A stretch of 64,000 bases of DNA from Cryptomeria japonica (GCF_030272615.1 NC_081412.1:105406296-105470295), one strand, 5' to 3'. Numbered from the stretch's first letter, positions 12,101 through 24,360 are shown. Made by a program: numbers and translations. Notes: generated by a model from the sequence alone, not told the origin.

Positions 12101-12734
12101 AGTTAGCTCAGTGCTAACTCATTTGAATAAGAAAGTTGACAGCAGATAAAATAGTATCCATGCCTTATATTCTTTACTTTTTTATGATATTCAAAAGTTT
12201 AATGATGATAAAGTAGTGGCAATTCCCCTGTTTACAAAATGGTTACAAAGGGGAAATGAGCTTAGAATGATGTCTATGGCCTCTAAATTTCATGCTGAGA
12301 GACCACATGCACTCCAACAAACATATTTGCTGGTGAAATCAATGCATGAAGCCCAAATTTTACCAAAAAATATAGAAAGAAAGGTAAGGGAATTGATGAA
12401 GAGTTTTAGTTAATTAGAACAAACTCTTTTGCCAGATATTGAAGATAGAGAAGGGGTAGTCAAGCCTTTGCAATTTTGGAAGGAAGAGGTAGAGAGGGCC
12501 ATCAATACCTAGGTAGAAATGATTTGTGAAGGGCTAAATATGGATATGTTGGAGGATAACATAGATAAAATAATTGCTACAGGATTATTTTTTGAAAATT
12601 TTGAAAGAGAGGAAAACCAAGTAGTCGTTAAGTATATTTCATATAGGGCAAAAGATGATGAAGCTATCAATTTCAATTGGTCATCCGACGAAGACTATAG
12701 TGCGTGGAGTAGCATGTATCTAAATGATGAATAG
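9110..12734 (+). pseudogene. Decayed ~1,200-codon gene of an unrecognised repeat-borne protein family (copy 1)
   Basis: Reading from ATG 9110, one frame runs to ~11520 and a second, after one frameshift near 11520-11530, to TAG 12734. In-frame stops interrupt it (for example near 9137, 9209, 9719, 10025). The upstream sequence gcagtaagt at ~8889 and the acceptor-like ttgtag just before the ATG suggest a 5' UTR intron. The product would have an N-terminal globular part (9.2-10.6 kb), an acidic/basic low-complexity linker (10.86-10.98 kb: REETSDEEDSSND then RRKGKKM), and a C-terminal part with helical, coiled-coil-like segments. The segment at 10.2-10.32 kb contains IVIRIYGFSRQPHVLP. It aligns with YIRI.CFSGEPFILP in the ORFs inside the Ty3 LTRs at 50.8 and 62.85 kb, so these are one family. 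I recognise no known domain; a gag-like or captured host protein are both possible. Confidence 0.7.
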
Positions 12735-13982
12735 AAAGTTGTAAACAGTTTGCATAACTATTTTTTATCTTCTAGTGGTAGATATTTTGGAACCCATATA
12801 GAGAGATCGGGGTAATTTTCATCAGGAGTTTTGAAGAAGGTGGCTGCACACTTTGATCATGTGCAAGCAAGTTCGAGGATGATTATTTTGTGTAACAGAA
12901 TGTGGTTATGTGTAGTCATTCTGAGATGATAGGTGTCTCCTTTTGCCTGAAGCTTGTTTGCTCCCTTGTTTTTCATAAAAGGGAATTCAGGGCTATGAGA
13001 TAAGGGTTCAAATTTTTTGGTACCTTGTGTGTTCTGAATTTCTGTTTCCAAATAGCAAAGTCTAGGTGAAACAAAAAGGGTTGTAAAAGGTCATTTTACA
13101 GAGAAAAAATAGAAAGTGTCTTGTGTTTGTAATTTTTGCAGGCTCTTGAAGGGGTTATGTATGGATTGTATTCTCACAGAGATGACAAAATTATTAAATG
13201 AATATATAATTCAAACCCATTTCTCTCAAGTGTATTATTCTATCATGTTTTGAATGCATATTATTAAGGATCTTATCATTCATCGCATTGTTGTGGTGTA
13301 TGTATTTTTATTCATGCTTTGGTCTAAGGGGTCAATTAAATGCTTGAATAAAATTGCAGTGAGAGGGATATTTACAGGGATTTTGATAAGTAGTTTTAGG
13401 TGGGGATTACAAATATGATGTATTGCAAGGCAATATTATCTTAGGTAACAAGCTGTTAGATAAATTCTATTGGGAGTACAATTTAAATGCAATATGAATT
13501 CATGTACCCAATGGAATAAGACACTGATCATAGCTAAGTGAACGCCTTGGCATTATTTACTATCTAGAATCACCATTGTTTTGCTATAAATTGTTGAATA
13601 TCAGAATAATTTCATTTTATATGAATGTTGTCGTGTGTATTAATCATCTCATGCTCCAAGTTGGTTGAGGATCACTGAGGAATTTTCCATTCCTAAGAAT
13701 TCTCCCTTGTTGTTGAGTCTTTATATGAGATTATGTGCTTTGTTTCATGCATGATTTATGAGTGTGGCATAAAATCACAAATAAGCATGGGGATCACCCT
13801 CCCTAGTTCTGTGAAGCCTAAAGTGTAGAAGGATCCCGCATCCTTGTTATTGTTGGTCCAAGTCTGAAGAATATTAAATAGTTGAAAGTGGCTTTCCATA
13901 GATATTTTAGAATAAAAACAACTTGGTCTCTACCTTGAGTCAGTGTAAACCCATTTCTGGGCACCAACACTTTCATGTAACA
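12735..13982. other. No gene recognised; 3' flank of pseudogene copy 1
   Basis: Sequence after the stop of the 9.1-12.7 kb pseudogene. By analogy with the Ty3 LTR copies of the same ORF, this could be the rest of an LTR (promoter, R, U5), but I found no convincing TATA box, primer-binding site or duplicated end. The stretch at ~13180-13230 contains atgaatatataatt, a weak TATA candidate only. Confidence 0.3.
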
Positions 13983-14036
13983 GTCGGGTTCGAATGAACC
14001 CGACCTTTTGTAACTGTCAACATTCGTTCGAACCCT
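13983..14036. repeat. Second cluster of ttcgaacgaac-type palindromes
   Basis: Positions 13983-13991 (gtcgggttc) and 13996-14004 (gaacccgac) are perfect 9-bp arms around gaat. A further attcgttcgaaccc follows at ~14022-14036. This is the same word family as at 7656-7716, placed just upstream of the transposase gene. Confidence 0.65.
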
Positions 14037-14320
14037 AATGGACCCAATTTTTTATTTTTATTTTTACATTTTTGTACAGTCATATAAATATACATAATTT
14101 TTTTCATTTTTTTACACACAAATGATTAAAACAATTCGCATTTTTGGATGAAAGAAGACATTTGAAATTTATTTTGAGCGTAATAATTTGAAGATATTTG
14201 AAATTTATGTTAAAAGCATGGGGAACAAGAAGAGATGGAAAAATAAGACTTCAAGGAATTATTCTCCCGAAATAGAACAAAGATATCGAGAACTAAGAAG
14301 GCAAAGATATCATGATGCAA

Positions 14321-16417
14321 GTATGTTTTTTTTTTTTTTTTATTTAATTTTATATGTATTACATGCCAAAAATTGTGTTTATTTGTTAGTAATAGTTAAA
14401 TTTTTTAATCTAATATTTTTTATGAAAATTATTTTAAATAATATTAATTTAATTAATTTAATTTATATAATAATTCTATCTTAATTAATTCTAAATGATG
14501 TTATTTTTATTAAATTAATTGGAAATAGTGGGATTAAAAATAATTTTTCTTTAATTAAAAATAATTATGTTTTAATTTGAAATAATATGTGTATTTGCAA
14601 ATTTCAAATTCCATTAACTTGTTTGTTGTGTAATTGACATTTTCTCTCTCCCCTTAAGTCCATTTATAATAGATCATGGTTTTAATTTAAAATTTAGATC
14701 TTTAGGACCCCTCTCTTTTCCATTTAGTATTTATAATTTATAATTTAATTTAGATAGTCCATAAATATATATTTTAATTTAGATTTTGAAACCATGTGTC
14801 TTTATAGTTTAGCAAACACTTTAATTGGTGCTCTAAAATTAACAAACTTGTCTTTTGTGTCTTCAACAATAGGCTCTTTTTGTTTTATCCTTAGAAAGGG
14901 GCCTGCCTCCTGGGTATCCCTTAACGCTCGGTGAGAGGGAACGACCCAAAGTGGTAACAAGCTAAAGTCAAGCTCTTCCAAGTCACTATAAATAAATGTG
15001 TTTGTGATGAAAGTTGCAAGCAACGAGTGTTACATGCTGCTATAACGGCATTATGACTCCGCATAAACCCTATAGAGAACAACCTCTATAGGCTGGGAGG
15101 CCTTCCATTTAATGGATCATAACACACTGCTGATTATAGCCACTCGAGCGGATTCCCTTACTAGACACCTTTTGTGTTAGAAGCCAAAAACCTTCTAGTT
15201 GTTGGTGCAGGAGGTCAAACCTCTGAAGTGGCTCACATTATTACAGTTCTTAGTAGAGATACAAAGTTTTCCACAGGGATTTTTCATGGGGACTGGTGCT
15301 TGGTTGCCCTGGAGAAGTGAGTGTCATGGAGGGGAGCTAGTGGGGTCAAGCACCTAAGTATCTGCTCTGAATTACGTAGCTTGGGGTAACCCCCCAAGTG
15401 AGACTCAATAACTACTATCTCGTCCAACCCTAGGATTTGTGTTTGCATGGTCAAAACAATCAAACAATTTCAAATAAACAAACATTGTGTCTTCTTTGTT
15501 TTCAAGGGTATACAAAAATATTTCACATTATACTTGAGTCCCCTTAAAACCTATATTATGTGATACTAGGACCTATTATGTGATATTAAGACCTATTATA
15601 TGTGATAATACCTATCTTAAATATGACATAATAGGTCTTATTGTGACTTAATAACATGAGCATGTATGCAAAAACATTTCACATTATATACTTGAGTTTG
15701 GGCCTTAAGACCTATATTTATGATATATTAGGGCCTATTATGTACATGTGATAAATTAATGACCTATTATCACATAATTTAGGTCCTAATATCACATACA
15801 TAATAGGTCCTAATATTTTCATAATATAGGTCTTAAGGGGAGTCAAGTATAATGTGATTTTTTTTTTGCATATGTGGTCATGTATTAAGTCATAATTAAT
15901 AAGACCTATCATGTCATGATAGGTTCTAACTTATATCATATTTAAGACCTACTTAATTTCATGTGATAGGTCCTTTAATATCACATGATATATTTGTCTT
16001 AGGGGGAGTCAAGTATATTAATGTGAAATGTTTTTGCATACATGGTCATATTTAGTAATAATAAGGCCTATTATGCGATATTAGGACTTATTATGTGATT
16101 ATAGGTCTTAAATATGACATAAATTTAGAACCTATTATGTCATTATAGGTTCTATTTATATGACTAGATGTATGCAAAAATATTTCACATTATACTCAAG
16201 AGTCCCCTTAAGACCTATATTATGCAGATATTAGGACCTATTACATGTGATATTAGGAGGTCTATTATGCAATAATAGGTCTTAAATATGACATAATAGT
16301 CCACCTATTATGACATAATTTTTAGGTCTTACTAAATGACTTGAAAATTTGGTTTCAAATTAAACTTGGAATTTCATTGCATTAAAAATATTCTCTATCA
16401 TTTTAAATTATGTGCAG
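14321..16417 (+). other. Intron 1 of the transposase gene
   Basis: Donor gtatgttttt directly after exon 1 and acceptor tatgtgcag before exon 2. Joining them restores one frame (...RYHDA-K-WAREEG). The intron is AT-rich and its 3' 0.8 kb is an inverted-repeat array, listed separately. Confidence 0.65.
15505..16345. repeat. Array of alternating inverted repeats (aggacctattatgtgatatta family)
   Basis: Two nested layers are visible. Short words such as gacctattatgtgatatta and its complement (taatatcacataataggtc) recur many times, making local palindromes. A longer block of type caaaaayatttcacattatacttgagtcccc, followed by ttaagacctata, appears forward near 15510, 15670 and 16175 and inverted near 15830 and 16000. 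The array fills the end of the transposase intron. The same short words recur at 46150-46343. Confidence 0.75.
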
Positions 16418-19400
16418 AATGGGCTCGAGAAGAAGGGATTTCTCAAGCGGGAGTCGAGGCAAACAAACTTGTTGAAGAACACAATATAGTTGATGAACAT
16501 AGGGAGGAGCTTGCCCAAGTTGAACCAATGGAGGTTGAAGGAGAGGGGTCAAGCTCCTTACCTTCTACCACCGGTATGGATGAGCATATTGTGGATCTAG
16601 CTAAACAGGTGAAGAGAAATATTTCTTCTAAAAATTTAGATCATTTACTTGAAATGGATGTGGATGAGTCGAAACGTCTCAGTGAAGAACCTAGACATAC
16701 TAAAAGGAGTTCAATGAATAAAAGTGAAAAAGAAATAATGTCTCATTTTTACAATCTTGATACTACACTATAGAAAGCTCAATTGTTATCAATTGTACTT
16801 ACTCGTAAAGACTTAATAGATCCACTGAAATTGTTGGGTATAGATACAAGTCATAAGAGGAAAACTTCTCAGCTACAAAAATCTATTGTTGATAATGTTA
16901 AGAAAGGTTTGGTGAACATTGGTAAAAAATCTCGAACAGTAGATAAGACCATTTCAAGAAGAGTGATGTTGACATCTTTAGTAAATGAAAGATTGCCTCA
17001 AAAAAGACAAATCTCTTCACTGTCATCTGAGTTTGGTTTTAGTAGAAGGACAATATCAAAATATGAGAAAAGGAGAAAGAGTTTGGATGATACTACCTCA
17101 TAAGGGAATTGGGAAATTATGTGTAGAGCTCCTTGTTCTGATAGAATTGAAGATGTTGTTAGGAACTTTGTGATAATTTTTTGGAATGATAATACTCGTC
17201 CTTCTTCAAATAGTAGAGATGTTATCAAGAAAAGGATTGGCCCTAATCATTATGATCTCCATGTAAAACATTGGTTAGACACAACAAAACATGAATTGTA
17301 TGTGTTGTTTACTAAAACAAACCCTCATATAAAGATTGGACAAACCATGTTTGAAGGGTTAAGGCCATATTATGTGAAGGTAAACAAAGTCTTTGAAACT
17401 TGTTGTTGTCACTATCACATCGAATTTGATCTGTACTATCAGGTGTTTCGAAAGATTAGAGAAGATAGTGATGGTTATGAAAAAGCTCCTCCTAAACGAA
17501 CAAGTCAATTCATAGCATCCATCATATGTGATAAATGAGATGATAATACAACTGGTCAAATAAATTGCATAAAAGGAACTTGTGGAACATGCAGGGAGTT
17601 GGCTAAATTGCCTTTAAGAGATGAAGATACTGGCACGAGGAAGATGGTAAATTGCAAGAGTTACAAGTACAAAATATTTGAAGAAAAATTTGGAAAGGAA
17701 ACTAAAAGGTTAGATTATGTGGAAGAGGAAATACCTATTGGAACATTTATGGAAAAATTTTGTAAGTTGATAAAACCATACATATGCCATGGTTTTTTGC
17801 CAAGTGGTAAGTAGAACAATTTAAAATATTAAGAGACACTTTCACACTTGGAGCTATTCTATTTGTAGTGGACTTCACAGAAAATTACTGTTTTGCACAT
17901 CAAAAAGAGATTCAATCGGAGTATTACTTTTCAATGCAAATCACTATTATGGTGCATGTATGTTATCAACATGAACAAATGGATTTGGATGGTGTTGATA
18001 GTACATTTGAAAATTGTGTCATTAAGAAAGAGTACCACTTCTATATCAGTGATGATAAGGAGCATGACACACTTTTTGTACAACATTGCTTTAAGAAGTT
18101 TTTTGAATATTTGAAAGAGAGAGGCATAACAATAGTTTAACATTTTGTTTGGTTTGATGGATGTGCGGCACAATTCAAATCTGAAAGGCCATTTTATGCA
18201 CTATGTAGATATCATCGAAATGACAAAATACCACATGTTTAGAGTTTTTTTAAGAGTGGTCATGGAAAGGGTGAACATGATGGTGCATGAGCTTGTATGA
18301 AATGTGCTCTAAGAAAGCATCAAATAAATTATACAGGAGATCGTATAGATAATGCACATGATGTTGTTGAATAGTGTAAGAAACACTTTGTGCAACCTAA
18401 TTATCCTGGTGAATCATCATCGAGAACATACAAACCCATTCCATATAGAGTGTTTTGGGAGATAACCAGTACATGTTCTCTTTTAGTGTTTTATTTAAAT
18501 GTTTATTTAATTTTTTTAAATGTTCCTAGTTCAAATGTTTTAATTTAATAACTTGATCTACATGTATGTTCATGTACACATGTACATTTTGCAGATGTGG
18601 ATAGAAGATTAATGTATGGATGCAAGAGCATGGAGAGGACAAGATCTTTGCATTGTGTCATGAGTACAGATAAGCACCCATGGAGATTGTACGCTAAGGA
18701 TTATTCATGTTTTTATTCTGATTGCATTTTGGAAAACTTTGTTGATTGCAAGAACCAAGAGCTTGGATATGTTAGTGAATGGAAATTGGTGCCACTAGAT
18801 GTTTCTGACACATACGAGGATTCAACTGAGGATGAAATCTTTGAAGACATTCTTTTGATTTCTGGTGATTATGACCATATTTCAAGATTGATTAAAAAAG
18901 GTATATGGCATACACATATATTTAAATTACATTCATATTTATTTCCTTTAAAAATATTGCATACATGTAAAAAAATTATATAATTTTTAAATCAAGTACA
19001 TACATTTTAAATTTATTTAACTTGTTTCAAATTGTAGAAAATATTTTTGCAGTCATAGTAGAAGATGGAAATGTAGAAGGTGTTAGTTATTATTTATTGC
19101 ATTGCATAGAAGAGAGAAAGAAGTTAACAAAATTTCAAATTAGTGATGGAATGTCTTTTCCCACAGGTTTGAATTGATTTGAACGTTTAAATTATTTTAA
19201 ATAAATTTATTTTAAACATGCACACATCTATACATGTTTTAATTTTTATATGTACACAGCTCGCTTACGTACAAATTTTTAATTTCTCGTTTCTTATATA
19301 CATGTACATGCAAGCTCAGTTGTAGTGCAAGTGACACATTTCAAACAAGTTAAAATTGTTCAACATGGGATTCATTTCAATGAATAGCAAATTGACAACA

Positions 19401-19686
19401 AGGTATATCAGTATAGCCACTTGGTCATTGTTGTTGGCCTAATTATTCATATAGTCCCACATCGCGGGTAGTCTCAAAAGTGGAGACTAGATAGTGAAGA
19501 TCATGAGAAAATATTGAGTGTTATTGAAGAGCGGTCTGAACCACTTGATGTGGTATAAACTATTTAGTAAACCAAAGTACATATGTTTCAACCCATGAAT
19601 TGAATTAATACTTGATAAATTAGAACTTAACTTGTTTTGAAACTTGGATAAATTATTAAATACATTAAAGTGATTGAATTTAATAT

Positions 19687-19709
19687 TTGATATATATATA
19701 TATATATAT
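19687..19709. repeat. (TA)n microsatellite
   Basis: About eleven TA dinucleotides in the 3' flank of the transposase gene. The related 3' flank at 40.4 kb lacks this run. Confidence 0.8.
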
Positions 19710-20218
19710 GGCTTGTGTGGACCATATATTGTTTAGTTAAATATGAAATTTTCAATTATATTAAATTAGGATGTATGAAGTTAATGTACATGTTAAGTAA
19801 TACTTGCGTGCACGTATGTAAAGTAAATTGGGACATGTGGATGAGTTGAAAATGTGTTAAGGCCCGATGTATGCACTTGATTAGGATGTATAGTCTATCT
19901 AATTCTAAATGCATGTATGCATATGATACCAACAATACCTATAAAAGAGATGATACAGTGGCTACGATCACAATAACTCCAAGAGACAAAGACTGTGTAG
20001 TAGTTACTCGCAGATCAAAGCTAATGTTACAAGGAATACCACCAAACCTACCACTAGCAGTAGGGACCTATAATGTTGTGGAGCAACTCAAGAAAACCTC
20101 ATCACATATATCACTTTTTGAACTCTTGTGTATTTCACCCACTCATAAAGCCATTCTATACAAACCACTTCAAGATTCAGTAGTGGACAAAGATATAGAT
20201 GAAAGTGCCTTCTAATCC

Positions 20219-20626
20219 ATGGTAGGGAATTTGGCACAAGGAACTCACATTGCATTCATAGAACAGGACATTCCTAGTGATAGACTGCTCCATAATGGCC
20301 CGCTACATCTAGAAGCTTACATACATAAAAGAAGAATGAGAAGAGTACTCGTAGACGGAGGAGTCGGTCTCAACATTTGTACTTTAAAAGTGGTTAAAGC
20401 ACTAGGATATTTTGATCTTCACATTGATTCATCCAAGAGGATAAATATCAAGGCATATGATGATGAAGAACGTCCCTCAAAAGACATTGTAACACTACAC
20501 GTACAAGTCGGACCTATAACAACAAAGGTTGCTTTTCAAATCTTGGATAGAGAATTGGGATATAACATGTTATTGGGCCGCCCATGGATCCATACCATGC
20601 AAGTAGTAACATCCACATTTCATTAG
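20219..20626 (+). pseudogene. Retropepsin-like protease domain of the plus-strand Ty3 element
   Basis: Aspartic protease fold: VLVDGGVGLNICTLKVVKALG carries the active-site Asp in a D-G-G context instead of D-S/T-G, as I recall for many Tat-type elements. The second conserved hydrophobic-Gly segment is GYNMLLGRPWIHTM. It ends in TAG after about 135 codons. It lies in the same frame as 19871-20215 upstream and 20702-20932 downstream, so all are parts of one polyprotein. Confidence 0.7.
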
Positions 20627-21082
20627 TGTGTAAAATTCCCATATAATGGTATTGAAATCACCATAAAAGGTGATCCAAATCCGTTCAAACATTGCAATTA
20701 CTTGAAAGAAAGTGTGGATAATCAAGTACCAATTAATCAAGTAGCACCTCTCACTACACAACTGGATGCATTAACAATGATAGAAACAAAGAAGAATATG
20801 CCTACAACATCTTCTTTACAGATAAAAGATATTGGTTGTGGAGAGTACTCTATTGCAAATGCTTCAAGTGGAAAACAATTGTCTCTATCTCCTAAGTCTT
20901 TTGGGAAACCTCAAAATGGAGTACAAAAATAAGACAAAGGAAAAGAAATTGTCAGATACACAGACTTATGCTCTTTCATTAGATGGGGTGACTTACAGGA
21001 AGAATCCCTGAATGAAGATGTCAACCATTGGATATATAGAGAAGAGGATCATATGACAATACCCAGAATACCCCTAGATTAG

Positions 21083-21215
21083 TATGCCAATGGATTCAAA
21101 ATTTGCCAGAGACATGGATATGATGGTACCACAGGCTTGGGGTCATAGCAACAAGGAAGACTAGAACCTATTGTTCCTAATGGCAATCTAGGGAATCAAG
21201 GGTTAGGTATAATCA
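21083..21215 (+). pseudogene. G-patch domain of the plus-strand Ty3 element
   Basis: Translates to GFKICQRHGYDGTTGLGS, then a stop, then a Gly-rich tail (NGNLGNQGLGI). The spaced glycines are typical of the G-patch that some plant Ty3 polyproteins carry between protease and RT. The motif is normally a nucleic acid or helicase contact; its role in retroelements is not established. Confidence 0.55.
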
Positions 21216-22380
21216 TGTACTGTATATCATGGAGGAAAGATAGTGTACCCTAGATATACTAAATAGACCAATGAAACCATTAGACTATATACTGCAAAGG
21301 GATTTGTCCATGCATGTGCTTCCCTCTTCACCTAAAACAAGTAATCAAGTACCCACATTACCTAGTGTGGAATCAAATGGGGAAGATATGAGACAACTCC
21401 TGCAAGAGCCTAGCACTGAATCACAAAATGATATAGTTTTTGACACAACAATACAAGCTATTGTTGCAATAGACACAGGATTACCACCAGTAGATGAAAC
21501 AAATCCATGATTATTATCAATACTTCTGCCATGAGAAATGACTTAAACTCAACCTAATGAATTAGATGAAGAAAGATTGCAATGCCTTATACCAGGCTTA
21601 AGAAGGGTAACTACTATGCAACAAAGACTAGCCAATCTACAACAGAATCAGAGGTAGGAACAAGAGGAGATAAGTGATAATACCTCAGATGATGAAAGAT
21701 ACATTGAAAGTGAGACAAAATCTCACGCCTGTGAGTTCTTATCGCTCCATGATTCCAGCCCACAAACAAGTGTCATACTAAGGTATCAAATAAATCCTAT
21801 AAAAGATAAAAATATACCAAGTCACTCAAACAATCAAGTCTTCATGTTATCAGAATCTGTTATGACAGAAGGGAGTAATGACTTACCCCTTATAAATTCA
21901 CACTTGATTGATTGGGGGCAAGAAGGAAAACCAACTCTGGGTTGGTTTGAAAACGATGAAGCCATTGCAAGATTCCTTAGAGTCAGAGAGGGATTTCCAC
22001 AAGGTGACCACAAAGCAGGATTTGTTGTAGACCTGGATTGGATGGCATATTTTGGAGAGGCAAGTACCTCTACAACAGAAGATACCGATAAAAATAACCA
22101 TAATGGCAAGAGTGAGTTAGGTAACCTCCCTATCAAAAGAGAAAATTCAACATTGCTTATAGAAGAAACTGAATAGGTAAACATAGCAGAAGGAGAGGTT
22201 GTACATAACATACACCTGGCAAAATCACTAAATAAAGAAGAAAAAGATAGGTTCATTCATTTCTTCAAGAAATTACCTATCAACTTTGCTTGGTCCTATG
22301 TAGATATGCCAGGCTTAGATCCTGAGTTGATGTTACATCATTTACCTTTGTTACCAGGAGTTAAATCTTAAAAGTAAAAA

Positions 22381-23040
22381 TTGAGAAAAATGCATCCACA
22401 AATTGCATTACTGGTTATAATAGAACTCCAAAAGCTGTTGGACGTAGGTTTCATTCGACCTATCAACTATGTGGAATGGATATCCAACTTGGTACCTATG
22501 ACTAAGCCCACAGGAGGCATAAGAATCTATACTAATTTTTGGGATCTAAATAAAGCTTGCCCTAAGGATGATTTCCCACTACCCAATATTGATATGATAT
22601 TTGAATTAATAGCTAGGAATGAAATGCTATCATTAATGGATGGTTTCTCAAGACACAACTAGATTAAAATTGCACTAGAAGATCAACATAAAATGACCTT
22701 TACCTACCCATGGGGAACATACTGCTGGAATGTGATGCCATTTGGTCTCAAAAATGCGGGAGCAACATACCAAAGAGCCATGACAATGATATTTCATGAC
22801 ATGATCCACAACATAATGGAAGATTATGTGGATGACTTACTAGCTAAATCATAGACAAGAGAAGGTCACCTTGTGGTCCTTGCACATATATTTGATTGGT
22901 TGGAGCAATACAATGTCAGGCTAAACCCAAAGAAGTGTGTCTTTGGCATAACAACAGGTAAACTTTTAGGGTTTATTGTGTCTAACAAAGGAATTGAAGT
23001 AGACCCTGCCAAGGTCAAAGAAATCATAGATATGTAACCT
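22381..23040 (+). pseudogene. Reverse transcriptase domain of the plus-strand Ty3 element
   Basis: Recognisable RT blocks are in order: VGFIRPINYVEWISN, TGGIRIYTNFWDLNKACPKD, FSLMDGF-type block (LSLMDGFSRH), TYCWNVMPFGLKNAGATYQR, and the catalytic YVDD at 22825-22836. The latter is followed by the thumb sequence RLNPKKCVFGITTGKLLGF. Stops interrupt the frame near 22661, 22852 and 23035. RNA-dependent DNA polymerase for element replication; inactive here. Confidence 0.85.
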
Positions 23041-23100
23041 CCATCAACACTTAAACAATTAAGAGGGTTACAAGGAATACTGCAATCCATAAGGAGATTC

Positions 23101-23600
23101 ATGGCGCAACTGGCGGATAAATGTCATCCATTCCAGCATTTACTCAGGAAAGGAGTTACTTTCAAATGGATAGAACAATGCCAAGAGTCTTTCCAAGCTC
23201 TGAAAGATTATCTTCTAAATACACCAGTGTTAGTACTACCTACTCCACAAAAACCTTTATTACTATATATATCAATGACAAACTCAGTTCTAGGAGCTTT
23301 GTTGGCACAACATGATGAACAAGGAAAAGAAAGAGCTATTTACTATATAAGTAGAACCTTGATCAGTTATGAACTTAATTACACTCTTATAGAATGAGAA
23401 TTCTTAGTTGTAATCTTTACATCTCAAAAGCTTAGACATTACATGCTGATTCATAAGGTGCAACTCATCGCATACTTTGATCCACTCAAGTACCTATTGA
23501 GCAGAGAAACATTGACCGGGAGATTGGCTAAGTTGGTCATGATCCCATGTGAGTTTGATATAGAGTACATAGATAGAAAGGCCATCAAATGATAAATTAT
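23101..23600 (+). pseudogene. First RNase H (Ty3-type, degenerate) of the plus-strand Ty3 element
   Basis: Follows RT directly with the usual connection TFKWIEQCQESFQALKDYL and then LLLYISMTNSVLGALLAQ, RAIYYISRTL, YELNYTLIE. The catalytic Asp expected in the first strand is replaced (S-M-T-N), fitting the known degeneration of this domain in Tat elements, where the archaeal-type RNase H has taken over. The tail includes DPLKYLLSRETLTGRLAKL. Confidence 0.7.
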
Positions 23601-23689
23601 AACATATCAGTTAGCAGAGGCTCCTTTACAAGACAATCACCCATTGCTCATAGACTTTCCAGACGAATCAGTATTTACATTGACAACAT

Positions 23690-24065
23690 CTATAATGTGG
23701 AAACTATACTTTGATGGGTCATATATAAGTCATGGATCTGGAGTAGGGATTATTTTCATCACCCCTCAGGGTGATTCTATCCCTAAGTCATTTAGGATAA
23801 ATTTTCCATGCACGAACAATATAGCCGAATATGAAGCTCTCCTCATAGGACTCCGTACAGTTGTACAATGGAGAATAAAATAATTACAGGTCTTTAGTGA
23901 CTCACAATTGATTGTAAACCAAGTTAACGATGACTACAATACAAAAGATGACAAACTCCTTCCTTATAAGAAAATGGTAGAAGATTACAAAGAGAACTTT
24001 AGCAAAATTACGTTCGAACAGATTCCAAGGATACAAAACAAGGCAGCAGATGCCATGGCTACAAT
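23690..24065 (+). pseudogene. Archaeal-type RNase H of the plus-strand Ty3 element
   Basis: WKLYFDGS begins the domain (catalytic Asp), followed by GSGVGIIFITPQGD, NNIAEYEALLIGL (Glu) and, after a stop at 23881, VFSDSQLIVNQV (Asp). A final helix carries IQNKAADAMATIG. It lies between the first RNase H and integrase, the canonical position. The active-site residues are kept, so the damage is mainly the nonsense codon. Confidence 0.8.
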
Positions 24066-24360
24066 AGGATCTCTTCTAAATATGTCTGTTAATGAAAATC
24101 AGTTTGAGTTTATTATAGAAGAGTTGATGATACCGACATATGAGACTCCCTCAATAGAATATGCATGTGAAATTGTGGGTCGAGAATCCCTGTGGTACAA
24201 TGAAATTTATGAATATTTACACACTCAGTACATGTCACCAGACCTATCCAGAAATCAAAAGAAGGCTCTTATTCATCAAGCATCTAGGCACACTATTATA
24301 GTTGATACATTGTATAGAAAGGGCTTTGATGGAACTCTTCTCTGATGTCTTGATGAAAAT

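Larger units (their letters stand above)
14218..19559 (+). pseudogene. Multi-exon DDE/RNase H-like transposase gene, decayed
   Basis: Exon 1 is 14218-14320 (ATG GGG AAC AAG...) and joins in phase across a 2,097-bp intron to exon 2 at 16418 (WAREEGISQAGVE). Exon 2 runs to ~17810 through three in-frame stops. A frameshift near 17812-17820 then leads to the core: ILFVVDFTENYCFAHQKEI (first candidate catalytic Asp), YHFYISDDKEHDTLFVQHCF, FVWFDGCAAQFKS (second Asp), FFKSGHGKGEHDGA. Later exons start near 18595, 19053 and 19331, with GT..AG borders, and end SEPLDVV-TAA at 19559. The N-terminal half has a helix-turn-helix-like stretch (SSEFGFSRRTISKYEK), and the segment CIKGTCGTCRELAK may bind zinc. 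The combination DFxENY ... DGCxxQFK ... HGKG resembles an uncharacterised transposase family I recall from animals and other eukaryotes; the superfamily name is not certain. Terminal inverted repeats were not found. Confidence 0.65.

Noticed and set aside
21834-22256. 140-codon minus-strand ORF
   Set aside because: Shadow of the plus-strand Ty3 polyprotein, which carries recognisable domains in the same region.
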